Shown: piece after piece, positions 1 to 9,100 of the stretch | Position numbering within the stretch: the first letter of the stretch is position 1 | Layout: each line of letters opens with the position of its first letter | Source: Polyangium fumosum | Lineage (GTDB): Bacteria > Myxococcota_A > Polyangia > Polyangiales > Polyangiaceae | Assembly: GCF_005144585.1 (NCBI RefSeq) | Contig: NZ_SSMQ01000002.1 | Location: 62,001 to 126,000 of the forward strand | DNA: 64,000 nucleotides | Direction: 5' to 3' | Program-made: the position numbers and the translations under genes | The notes under the pieces: generated by a model | Told to the model about the DNA's origin: nothing | Seen by the model: the letters and a program-made list of their open reading frames with translations, nothing else | The model's database searches: none

Positions 1-1507
1 AGAGGATCTTGTCCAGGATGAGGACGTTGTTGTCCTGCACGATGACGCTGCCCTTGTCCGGACAGCCGTCCTCGTCGTCCTTGCCGTTGAAGGTCTCGGG
101 TTCGTCCGGGCACTTGTCCACGCCGTCGAGGATGCCGTCGGCGTCGTTGTCGTCCTCGGGGCAGCCGTCGTCGTCCTTGAAGCCGTCCTTGTCTTCCGGC
201 GTGTTGATGCACTTGTCGCGCACGTCGGGGATGCCGTCCTTGTCGTTGTCCTCCTCGGGGCAACCGTCGGTGTCCTCGAAGCCGTCCTTGTCCTCGGGGT
301 TGTCCGGGCAGCCGTCCTCCGCGTCGAGGATCCCGTCGCCGTCGCGATCGCCGCTGCGAACCTGGACGGGCTCGTCGACCGGATCCTGCTCGGGACACCC
401 GTCGGTGTCCTCGTCGCCGTCGCGATCCTCGGGTTCGTCGGGGCACTGGTCGACGTCGTCGGGGATGCCGTCCTTGTCGCGGTCCTCCTCGAACGGCTCG
501 AAGACGAACGCGAGCATGCCGCGCTGCGAGGCGGACTGAAAGCCGGGCAGATAGCCGACGCCGCCCGCGAGCGAGAGGTACGAGTTCTTCTGGATGAAGA
601 CCTTGAAGCCGCCGAGGACCTCGGCGCTCAAGCGTTGCTTCGCGTCGGAGCTGCCGGCGAGGAGATAACTCGCGTAGGTCTCGGCCGTGATGTCGAACTT
701 GTCGCCGATGCGGATGCTCGCCGCGAAGCCGCCGGTGCCGAGATTGTTGTACTGAAAGACGCCCGAAGCGAGCTGCGGCGCGCCCCGTTGATCGAGGCCG
801 AACGTGGCGTTCTCGCCGGTGTGGCCGCGGTAGCCGGCGTTCAGGCCGAGGCGCACGACGTTCGTCTTGCCGAACTGCTTCTCGACGATGAGCTGAGGCC
901 AGTAGAAGAAACCGGCATCGGCGCCGAAGTTGCGCTGTCCGCCGATGCCGTAGCCGCCTTGCACGAGCAGGGCGAGGCCGATGGGGCCGTCGGGCGAGAG
1001 CAGGCGGAGCTTTCCGTGGATGGCGACGTGGCCGAGGGCCTCCGCGGTGAGGCCGTTGTCGTCGTAGTTGCCGGTGCCGCCGGGGCCGATGTCGGTGACG
1101 CTCGTGCCGTAGTTGAGGACGACGGGCGCGCTGAGGCCGAGGACGAGCCGATCGGCGATGCCGTAGTTGAAGTTCAGCGTGCCCTGCAGGGCGTGGTCGA
1201 CGAGGTAGTCGGCGCCGTGGCCGGGCGCGAGCTCGAGCAGGTTCCTGCCGTAGTCGAGGACGAGGCCGAAGCTGATGGCGCCGCCGGGCAAGACGCTCGC
1301 GCCGTTGACCGTGAAGAAGCCACGCGAATCGACCGCGGGCCGGAAGAGGTGCAGGTCGGCGCCTTCGCCGTTCGACGCGGGGATGCGATCGGTGCTCTGC
1401 GCGCGCGCGGGCGCGGCGAGGGTGGTGGTGGTGAAGAGCGCGGTGAGCGCCACGAGCGTCGCGACAGGGCGGCGACGCAGGCCGGTGAGCAAGCCAAGGG
1501 TCGTCAT
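1..1507 (-). CDS. OmpA-like outer-membrane protein with thrombospondin type 3 repeats (C-terminus cut by window edge)
   Basis: I read this gene directly on the minus strand from an ATG at 1507; it stays open to base 1, so the 3' end lies outside the window. About 502 residues are visible. Residues 1-38 form a Sec signal peptide with a cleavage site near ARA-QS. Residues about 40-320 are rich in alternating aromatic and hydrophobic segments, as expected of an outer-membrane beta barrel. Residues about 325-480 are tandem acidic repeats of the type DKDGIPD and EDTDGCPE, which is the calcium-binding thrombospondin type 3 pattern. The last visible residues (VIVQDNNVLILDKIL) resemble the start of an OmpA peptidoglycan-binding domain, known to follow such repeats. 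The expected role is an envelope anchor from outer membrane to peptidoglycan. The gene is divergent from the gene at 1660. The OmpA domain is inferred from only a few residues. Confidence 0.85.
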   Translation of the reverse strand, partial: MTTLGLLTGLRRRPVATLVALTALFTTTTLAAPARAQSTDRIPASNGEGADLHLFRPAVDSRGFFTVNGASVLPGGAISFGLVLDYGRNLLELAPGHGADYLVDHALQGTLNFNYGIADRLVLGLSAPVVLNYGTSVTDIGPGGTGNYDDNGLTAEALGHVAIHGKLRLLSPDGPIGLALLVQGGYGIGGQRNFGADAGFFYWPQLIVEKQFGKTNVVRLGLNAGYRGHTGENATFGLDQRGAPQLASGVFQYNNLGTGGFAASIRIGDKFDITAETYASYLLAGSSDAKQRLSAEVLGGFKVFIQKNSYLSLAGGVGYLPGFQSASQRGMLAFVFEPFEEDRDKDGIPDDVDQCPDEPEDRDGDEDTDGCPEQDPVDEPVQVRSGDRDGDGILDAEDGCPDNPEDKDGFEDTDGCPEEDNDKDGIPDVRDKCINTPEDKDGFKDDDGCPEDDNDADGILDGVDKCPDEPETFNGKDDEDGCPDKGSVIVQDNNVLILDKIL

Positions 1508-1659
1508 GTCTCGGACCTCGTCAGGCGAATCGTGCAGGCGCGGTTTCGTAGAAGCCTGAAAAACCCGTATCACCAGCGCAATACAACTGCAAAAGGATCG
1601 CAAGGATCACGCGGGCCTCTCCGTCCACGTTCTCCGTCGATCTGCTACGGTGCTCGACC

Positions 1660-3072
1660 GTGCGCTGCACACGTTCCTTCGCACGTCGCTCGCTCGTGGC
1701 CCTCGCGCTCGCCACGACGACGGCCTGCTCCGCGAGCGCGAGCGCCCAGGGCAAACCGACGCTGAGCGGCTCGTGGTCGGCAAGCTCCGTATCGGAGAGC
1801 TGGTCCTTTGATGGCTGGGTGGACGCATGCGGGCCAAAGCCGCGGGGTCAAGGCGGGGGCGGCGGGTCGGTGCAGATCCGCGAGCAGGGCGGCGAGCTGT
1901 CGATCGTGGGCGCAGGGCGCGCGTGGAGCACGGCCGAGTGCTGGGAGCAGGCGCCGGGGCTCGGGCGCGTGAGCCACTCGCAGTCGGGCGGCGGGCGGTT
2001 CTGGCGGACGCGGTGCAGCCTCTCGAACGAGAAGGAGCGCATCACGGTCACGACGACGGTGTCGGCGACGGACACGTCGATCGCGATGCAGGAGACGTCG
2101 GAGCACAAGGTCACGGCCGAGGGCGTGACCTGCACGGCGACGGCGAGCCGGTCGCGATCGTTCGGGCTCGTGAAGCGCGACGGCGAAGAAGCCGCGCCGA
2201 GCGCCTCCGCGAGCGCCTCCGCGAGCGCCGCGCCTCCGAGCCCCTCCGCGAGCCCGCCCCCGAGCGCCGCCGCGAGCGCCGCCGCGCCCGCGCCCAAAGC
2301 CCCCCTGAACGGGTGCAAGGTGGCGGGAGATCCGGCGCGGCTGGAGGTGGTTCCGGCGAAAAAGACGCTCCGGCCGGGGGATCGTTTTTCCTTCCGAACC
2401 GTGGTCACGGACAGCGAAGGCTGTGCTGTCTGGGTCAAGCCGACGTGGACGGTGACGCCCGGTCCCCTCGCGGCGAAGGTGACCGTCGACGGGAGCGGGA
2501 CGGTCACGGTGGCGGAGGGCGCCGAGGAGGGGCGCGTCGAGCTCGTGGCGACGGTGTCCGGCAAGGGCGTGCCGGTCGCCGTGGAGATCACGAGCCCGAC
2601 GAAGTACGACGCGCTCCTCTCGGCAGGCACGCTCGATCCGCAGGGGGAGCAGGGCGCGGTGGTCGTGATCGCCACGGGGGCGGTCGGCGGGCGCAAGGGC
2701 GTCGCGGACGACGTGGGCCGGGAGCGCAAGCAGACGTTCGTGGCGATCGTGATCGGCCTCGCCTTCGCGCTCGGCTTCGCGGGGCTCGTGCTGATGCGGC
2801 GCGGGCGGAGGCCGGCGGAGACGGACGCGGAGACGGACGCGGAGACGGAAGCCGAGCGGAACGAGGAAGCGCAGGCAGAAGCGGAAGCCGAGGCCGGCGC
2901 GGAGGACGAGGCGAATGCGGAGGCCCCGAAGGCCCAAGCCCCGGCACGCTCTTCCCCTACCCGCGCGGGGGGTCCGGCGGGGAAGGTCTGCCCGACGTGC
3001 GGGGAGCGCTACGGCGCCGAGGCGCAGTTCTGTGGGGCAGACGGCACGACGCTCGTACCCCTGAACCGCTGA
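1660..3072 (+). CDS. Membrane protein with exported Ig-like domain and cytosolic C-terminal zinc ribbon
   Basis: The protein has 470 residues and the start is a GTG at 1660. The N-terminus is a signal sequence with a possible lipobox ending at Cys23 (TTAC). Residues about 178-212 are a Ser/Ala/Pro linker. Residues about 215-325 look like an Ig-like beta domain. A single transmembrane helix lies at about 358-380, followed by an acidic Glu/Ala segment. The C-terminus has a zinc-ribbon-like motif, CPTC, then FCGADG some ten residues later, with three cysteines visible. The topology predicts an exported sensing or binding domain joined to a cytosolic metal-binding tail. The product is not recognised as a named family. 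It precedes the GltJ-like gene, which carries its zinc ribbon at the opposite end. Function is unknown. Confidence 0.7.
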   Translation: MRCTRSFARRSLVALALATTTACSASASAQGKPTLSGSWSASSVSESWSFDGWVDACGPKPRGQGGGGGSVQIREQGGELSIVGAGRAWSTAECWEQAPGLGRVSHSQSGGGRFWRTRCSLSNEKERITVTTTVSATDTSIAMQETSEHKVTAEGVTCTATASRSRSFGLVKRDGEEAAPSASASASASAAPPSPSASPPPSAAASAAAPAPKAPLNGCKVAGDPARLEVVPAKKTLRPGDRFSFRTVVTDSEGCAVWVKPTWTVTPGPLAAKVTVDGSGTVTVAEGAEEGRVELVATVSGKGVPVAVEITSPTKYDALLSAGTLDPQGEQGAVVVIATGAVGGRKGVADDVGRERKQTFVAIVIGLAFALGFAGLVLMRRGRRPAETDAETDAETEAERNEEAQAEAEAEAGAEDEANAEAPKAQAPARSSPTRAGGPAGKVCPTCGERYGAEAQFCGADGTTLVPLNR

Positions 3073-3133
3073 CACCTGGGCCGGGTAGATCCGGGTGGCT
3101 TGCTCGCACGTCGAACGAGCACCTGTAGGTTGC

Positions 3134-3163
3134 TTGATCGCGCTCGTGCGAAACCGTTATGCT
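3134..3163 (+). promoter_or_regulatory. Candidate sigma-70-type promoter upstream of the GltJ-like gene
   Basis: TTGATC at 3134-3139 and TATGCT at 3158-3163 are separated by 18 bases and lie about 110 bases upstream of the ATG at 3273. Each hexamer matches four of six consensus positions. This is a pattern match only. Confidence 0.3.
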
Positions 3164-3272
3164 TTGTGACGGCGTACGGAGAAGCCGGTAACGACCGGAC
3201 CGCAGGTCCTCGGCGAGAGAGCAAGACGATCGTTCGTGCACGTGCGCGAGACCCGGAAGGGCAGCTTTCCCC

Positions 3273-4880
3273 ATGAAGATTACGTGTCAGTCGTGCCAGG
3301 CGAAGTACACGATCGCCGACGAAAAAGTCGTCGGTAAGACCGTCAAGATCAAGTGCAAGAAGTGCGGCTCGGCCATCGTCGTCAACGCGAACGAAGCCGC
3401 GCCCGATGCACACGGCCAGGGTGGCTACGAAGAAGAAGACGACGGCGCGACCCGCGTCTTCTCAGGTGATCCGAGCGCAGCCGCAGCAGGCGGCGGCGAC
3501 TGGACGGTCAACGTCGGCGACGACGACCAACGCACGATGTCGACCGCCGCGATCGCAGCCGCGTACGCGACGGGCACGGTCACGAACGACACGTACGTCT
3601 GGAAGGACGGCATGTCGGACTGGCTGCCGGTGTCGCAGGTCGCGGAGCTCATGTCGGCCGTGGGTCGCAGCAGCGGCGCATCCGCAGCCGCCGCAGCGCC
3701 GCCCGCAGACGACATGAACGCGACGCTGATGATGCCCGAGGGCGCGGGCGCCGCGCCCGCAGCCGCGCGCAACCAAACGGCGGCGCGCAAGACGGGCGGT
3801 CGTCAAGATCTCTTCGGATCGCAGAAGGGCGAGCCGGAGCCCGCGCGCGCCTCGGTGCCGCCTGCGGGGCCGAAGGGCAACCAGGTCGGCGAGCGCAACG
3901 AGAACTCGGTGCTCTTCTCGCTCTCGGCGCTCACCGCGGCCGAGAAGGCCGCGACGAAGGACGAGCCGAAGAAAAAAGACGGCCGCGGCGGGCTCGACGA
4001 CATCATGAACCTCGGCGGCGGCGGCCTCGGCGGTCCGATGCTCGCGCCGCCTCCGCTCATGGCGCCCGTCGTGGAGCCGCCTCCGCAGCCGATGATGGCC
4101 GCGATGCCGGGCATGATGACGGGCACGCAGATCCCGATGACGGGCACGCAGATGCCGCTGACCGGCACGCAGCTCCCGCTGACCGGCACGCAGATCCCGC
4201 AGGTCGTGATGGTGCAGGTGCCCGAGCAGAAGAAGAGCTCGGCGGGCCTCGTCGTCGGCATCGCGCTCGGCATCGTGGTCGCAGGCGCGGCCGCGTTCTT
4301 CCTGCTGCGCGGGCAGCCGCAGAACACGACGACGACGGAGAACACGACGACGTCGGCGACGCCCACGGCGTCCGCCGCGCCCACGACGCCCACCCCGACG
4401 CCCACGGACACGATCGCCGCGGCGCTCCCGACCGCGAGCAGCGCGACGCCCGCGACGACGGATACGGCGAAGGCCGGCGGTGGTCCTGTCGTTGGCTCGG
4501 GCGGCGGAACGGGCCCGAGGCCGACGAACACGGCGGCGCCCACGGCGACGACGGCGGCGCCCACGACGACGGCGGCGCCCACGGCGGAGCCCCCGCCTGC
4601 GGAGGGTGGCAAGGAGTTCAACCGCGGCGCGGCCTCTTCGGCGCTCGGCTCGGCGGCCGGCGCGGCGAAGAGCTGCAAGACGGCGGACGGCCCGACGGGC
4701 ACGGGCAAGGTGAAGGTGACGTTCGCGCCGAGCGGCAACGTGACCTCGGCGCAGGTGCAAGGACCGCCCTTCGCGGGCACCTCGGTCGGCGGCTGCGTGG
4801 CCGGCGTCTTCCGCGGCGCGCGCGTCCCGCCCTTCGACGGCGCGCCCGTCAGCGTCACCAAGTCCTTCACGATCAATTGA
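3273..4880 (+). CDS. GltJ/AgmX-like zinc-ribbon, GYF-domain, single-pass membrane protein
   Basis: The protein has 535 residues. Residues 1-36 are a zinc ribbon with cysteines at 5, 8, 28 and 31 (MJ0042-type finger). Residues about 76-128 match a GYF_2 domain, including the VWKDGMSDWLPV stretch. Residues 282-309 are four 7-residue repeats of the MTGTQIP type. One transmembrane helix is at about 322-346, followed by a Thr/Ala/Pro-rich periplasmic stretch. Residues about 450-535 resemble the AgmX/PglI C-terminal, TonB-like domain. In Myxococcus xanthus, GltJ (AgmX) has this order and couples cytosolic MglA to the periplasmic gliding apparatus through its zinc ribbon and GYF domains. Here only one C-terminal TonB-like domain is visible, and no other gliding genes lie nearby. 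It may therefore be an AgmX-family paralogue with a different job. The family call is firm; a gliding role is inference. Confidence 0.75.
   Translation: MKITCQSCQAKYTIADEKVVGKTVKIKCKKCGSAIVVNANEAAPDAHGQGGYEEEDDGATRVFSGDPSAAAAGGGDWTVNVGDDDQRTMSTAAIAAAYATGTVTNDTYVWKDGMSDWLPVSQVAELMSAVGRSSGASAAAAAPPADDMNATLMMPEGAGAAPAAARNQTAARKTGGRQDLFGSQKGEPEPARASVPPAGPKGNQVGERNENSVLFSLSALTAAEKAATKDEPKKKDGRGGLDDIMNLGGGGLGGPMLAPPPLMAPVVEPPPQPMMAAMPGMMTGTQIPMTGTQMPLTGTQLPLTGTQIPQVVMVQVPEQKKSSAGLVVGIALGIVVAGAAAFFLLRGQPQNTTTTENTTTSATPTASAAPTTPTPTPTDTIAAALPTASSATPATTDTAKAGGGPVVGSGGGTGPRPTNTAAPTATTAAPTTTAAPTAEPPPAEGGKEFNRGAASSALGSAAGAAKSCKTADGPTGTGKVKVTFAPSGNVTSAQVQGPPFAGTSVGGCVAGVFRGARVPPFDGAPVSVTKSFTIN
4116..4199 (+). 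repeat. Four tandem 21-bp coding repeats (7-residue units)
   Basis: The four units start at 4116, 4137, 4158 and 4179. They encode MTGTQIP, MTGTQMP, LTGTQLP and LTGTQIP in the cytosolic linker just before the membrane helix of the GltJ-like protein. The units differ by only a few bases, which suggests recent slippage or unequal exchange. Confidence 0.9.
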
Positions 4881-4927
4881 CGGGCTGGGCTCGCAAACGC
4901 GGGCCCTTCCCCGTACCCTCGGCAGCC

Positions 4928-6121
4928 ATGTCCCAACGCCGAAGCTTCGTGCATCTCGGCCTCGGTGCGCTCGCCGTGGCCGGCATCGCCCTCCTCAGCG
5001 CGTCGTGCGTGGTGAAGAGCCCAAGCAGCGTCGCTTGCGGCGAGGAGGAGCGTCGCTCCATCGATTGCTCGAGTGATCTCGCCGCGGGCGACATCGGCGT
5101 CCTGAACCTCGCCTCGGACACGGCGACGTTCGAGGACGTGGCGATCCGCCGCATCTCGGCGGAGACCGAGAAGTACGTCGCGGCGCACACGCGGCTCTGC
5201 CGGGACTACAACGCGTGCGCGATCGACAAGAAGACGTACGACACGGAGAAGAAGGCGCTGCTCGGGCTCCTGAGCCCCGTCAGCTCGATGGTCGCCGCGG
5301 TGAAACAGGCGTCCTCGGACGAGGAGCGGCAAGCCGCGCTCGACACGCTCTACCAGCACACGGTGCCGGAGGCGGAGCGCAAGGAAGAGCTGACGCTCAC
5401 GTTGTCGATGGAGGCGGAGCTGCCGGAGAGCGCGGGCGGCGGGACACGCACGGTCAAACCGGACGAGCCGCTGCCGACGAACGCGCGCGTGTTCTTCAAG
5501 GTCGACGTCAAGCCGCGGGCGTACGTCTACATCTTCCAGAACAACGCGAGCAGCGGCCTGACGGTGCTCTTCCCGGACGAGCGGATCGGCACGAAAAACC
5601 CGCTCGAAGGCAGCCAGGAGTCACGCATCCCGAGCGGGGACGCGCGGTTTCGTTTGAACGACAAGGATCTCGGCTTCGAGGACATCTACGTCGCGGCGTC
5701 GCGCACGCCGCTCCGGAGCCTCGACGAGGCGCTCGCGCGCGTGCGGGACGGCAAGGTCACGCGCATCAAGGACGACAAGCTCCTCGACGGGATGAAGCGT
5801 CTGCCGGTCGCGGACGCAGCGGCGAAAAAGGACGCGAAGTGCCGCGACGTGGGGATCGAGCGGTGCCCGCGCATCCGTGGGCTCGAGCTCGACCTCGGCG
5901 GTGCGTCGGGGAGCAAGCCGGGGTTCAAGCCCGCGTCGTTCGTCGCGCGCACGGAGCCGGGTGATGGGCTCATCCTGAAGGTGTTCTCGTTCCAGCACAC
6001 GGGCGAGGGCGCGGCGTACAAGGACGCGGCGGAGAAGTTCGCGAAGCTGCCGGCGCCGAAGACGCGTGGCACCGTGATCATCGAGCGCGCGCGCACGCGC
6101 GGCACCGTGATCATCGAGTAG
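4928..6121 (+). CDS. DUF4384-domain lipoprotein
   Basis: The protein has 397 residues. I chose the ATG at 4928 because it directly begins a lipoprotein signal peptide (MSQRRSFVHLGLGALAV, lipobox LSASC with Cys27); an in-frame upstream ATG would bury that signal. Residues about 185-270 match DUF4384, with a beta-rich core including VFFKVDVKPRAYVYIFQNN. This domain is common in myxobacterial envelope proteins, often near kinases or caspase-like proteins, and its role is poorly known. The extreme C-terminus contains a repeated TRGTVIIE separated by RAR, created by a short DNA duplication at about 6064-6118. The gene converges on the next one and overlaps it by 11 bases, so the two stop regions interlock. 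The exact function is unknown. Confidence 0.75.
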   Translation: MSQRRSFVHLGLGALAVAGIALLSASCVVKSPSSVACGEEERRSIDCSSDLAAGDIGVLNLASDTATFEDVAIRRISAETEKYVAAHTRLCRDYNACAIDKKTYDTEKKALLGLLSPVSSMVAAVKQASSDEERQAALDTLYQHTVPEAERKEELTLTLSMEAELPESAGGGTRTVKPDEPLPTNARVFFKVDVKPRAYVYIFQNNASSGLTVLFPDERIGTKNPLEGSQESRIPSGDARFRLNDKDLGFEDIYVAASRTPLRSLDEALARVRDGKVTRIKDDKLLDGMKRLPVADAAAKKDAKCRDVGIERCPRIRGLELDLGGASGSKPGFKPASFVARTEPGDGLILKVFSFQHTGEGAAYKDAAEKFAKLPAPKTRGTVIIERARTRGTVIIE

Positions 6122-9100
6122 ACGAACTGCCCACGAGCCGCCGCGCGTCATCGAGGATCCGCTTCGTCGGAGCGCGCAGCGGGGCCTGTCGGGCATCCAC
6201 GGTCCGCACGATCTCCGCGAGCGTCACGCTCGCCCCCTCCACGCCGTTCCGCGCGTGATGCAGCGCCGACCAGACCTCCGCGCGCGTGACCAGGTCGACG
6301 TCGGCGACGCTTTCGGCGCGCTTGCGTGCATGCGCCGCGTCCTCCTCGGCGCGCGGATCTCCGAGGCGTGATCGGATCTCGGCCCGACGCAGGAGGGTGA
6401 CGGTGGCGTAATAATCTTGCCCTCCGCTCATCGCGACCTCGATGGCCTCGTCGGCGGCGGCCTTGGCAGCGGCGAGGTCCCCGATCTGCGTGAGCGCGTC
6501 CGCGCGCACCGACTGCGCGCCCATGAGCAGGTCCGCGTTCCCCGCGGCTCGGGCTGCGTCGGCTGCGAGCGCCGCAGCAGCGGCCGCGCGCACAGGATCG
6601 CCCGAACGCAGATACGTCGTCGCGGTGTTCACGAGGACCTCGCGTTCCAGCGTGCCGAACTTGAACTGCTTGGCGCGAGCCGAGATGCTCTCGAACAGCG
6701 GCAGCGCCGTCGCAAAATCCCCGGCGTTCGATCGCGCGCACGCAAAGGAGTTGTCCGCGTCGAGCTCGGCCCATGGAGAGCCGAGCTCCCGCGCGGCGGC
6801 GCGCACGAGCTCCGTCGCGCGTTGCAGCCTCGCGACGTCGCTCGGATCGACCTCCGCGAGCAGCTCGTGGCGCATGGCGAGCGCGCGGTACCGGAGTTCC
6901 AGCGGGCTCCCGGCCGCGAGCGTGATCGCCTCCTCGGCCAGCACGAGCCCGCGCCGCCCCCGCACGAGCCGCGCCGCGGCGAGCCGCGTCTCGATGCGCA
7001 GCGAGAGGTCACCGTGCGCGTCCGCGTCCGTGACGATCGCAGGATCGTGATCGGACGGTAGATGCCGGAGCGTCGCGGCGATCGCGAGCGTGAGCACGCG
7101 CGCTTCGAGCCTTACGCCCATGTCCGCCGCGCCGTCGAGGTGGATCTTTTCGAGACGCTCTCTCGCCTCGGCCGCGCGCCCCGCGCGAAACAACGCGTCG
7201 ACCACGCGCAGCTCGGCGCGCGCGCGCTCGGCGCCCTTGGTCACCTGCGCGAGCTTCTCCGCGAGCTCCATGGCCCGCTCGAACTCTCCGCCCGCGAGCG
7301 CCTTCGCCACCGCCCTGCCGTACCAGCGCGCGGCCTCCTCGCGATCCCCGAGCGACTCGCGGCCCGCCGCGAGGAACGCCGCGTTCTCCTCGGCCACCTC
7401 GCTCCGCCCCACGGCTTCGAGCAGGCTGCGGTGGATGCGGCGGAACCACGGCTTCTGCCGCACGTCTTCGAGCGCCGCCTGCCGCACGATCTCCTGCGCA
7501 AACCCGTACTCCTGCCGCTCGCCGCGCACGATGAGCAGCCCCGACTCCACGAGCAATTCGAGCGCCTGCTCCACGCTCCGCGCGGACGTCCCCGCGGCCT
7601 CCACCGCCGCGACGAGCTGCTCCACCGGCAAACCCGAGCCGTAGAGCGCGACGCACGCGAGCACGTGCTGCGCCGCCCGCTCGCCGTCCGAGCCCGGATC
7701 GAAAAACGAGTCGAGCCGCGCGCGCAGAAGGTCCCGCACGCCCGGCACCGAGGCGCGCAGGATCGACTCGTCGCGCGGCCGCCACGCGGCGTCACGCCAG
7801 ACGAGCGCGCCCGTCTCGTTCCACACGAGGAGCGGCTGCACGAGGAAAAACGGCACGCCTCCCGCCCCCTCGACCACGGCGCGCTCGATGTCCTTCGCGA
7901 TCGGCGCGACGTTCTGCACGAGCGCCGAGGCGTCCTTCGCGGAGAGCGCGTCGAGCATGACGCGCGTCGCGCCCGCGCCGATACCTTGCTCGACGCGACC
8001 CACGAAGCGCCGCAGCGCGACGCTCGGGTTCGGCTCGTCACGCACGGTCACGATCACGAAGAGCCGCCCGCGTCCCTTGCGGATCGCTCGATCCGTCAGC
8101 ATGCGCAAAAGCCCTTGCGTGTGCTCGTCCGCCCACTGCGCGTCGTCCATGTCGAGCACCGTCGGCTCTTCGAGGCTCGCCTCCACGAGCGCCTCCTCGA
8201 TCGCCTCGATCGACGCCTCCAGCGCCGCGCGCGTCATCGCGGCCTCGACCGAGAGCGCGCGCTCGATCGCGTCGCGCATGCGCCCGAGCCCCTTCACGCC
8301 CTCGATCGCGGTGCGCAGCGCGCGGAGCGGCGTCCTTCGCTCGACCGAACATCGCGCGTCGATCACGCGCCCAAACCCGTACGCCGCGGCCGCCTCGACG
8401 ATCTCGTCCGCGACCCGCGTCCGACCCACGCCGAACGATCCCGTCACGAGCGCCATGCGCACGCTGCCCGACGCGGCCTCCTCCGCGGCGCGCTCGAGCG
8501 ACTTCACCGCCGCGTCCCGACCCACCAGGCGAGGCCGGTCCGTCAGCTCCTGCGGCGCGTTCTTGTCCTCGCCCACGAGCTTGCGGATCGCGCGGTCGAC
8601 CGGCGGGTGCTCGCGATGCTCGCCGATCTCCGGATCCGTGCAGCGCCAGGGTTTGCCCGGCGCGTGCGGACCGTCCGCGAAGAGGAGACGTTTGTCGACG
8701 AGCGGCAGGTACGGCGACACGGGCATCCACGTCCCGTCCTCGCGCACCACGTACGCGACGCCGGCCTCGACGCCCGCGGGCAACGCGCCCTTCGTCTTGC
8801 GCCAGACCCCGCCCCGGAGCGGCGTGCCCATCCGCGCCTCGTACGTCGGCGGCTCGAGCGACACCACGCACCGGAGCGAGAGCGACAGGAGCCCCTCGGT
8901 ATTTTCGAGCAGTGCCATCAGCTTCTCCAGCGCGTTGTCGCCGGAGCCGCCGCGATGGATGAAATCGTTCCGCGCCGAAATGAGCTCGGTCAGCGGGCGC
9001 TGCGACGTGAACGCGAGCATCTGCGCGAGCGCCGGGTCGTAGGGCTTCAGCGCGTTGCCGACGGTGCGCGTCAGTTCGCACCACATCCCGTCCGAGATCC

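Noticed and set aside
1-540. Serine-rich plus-strand frame at the left edge
   Set aside because: It is the antisense of the acidic thrombospondin type 3 repeats of the minus-strand OmpA-like protein.
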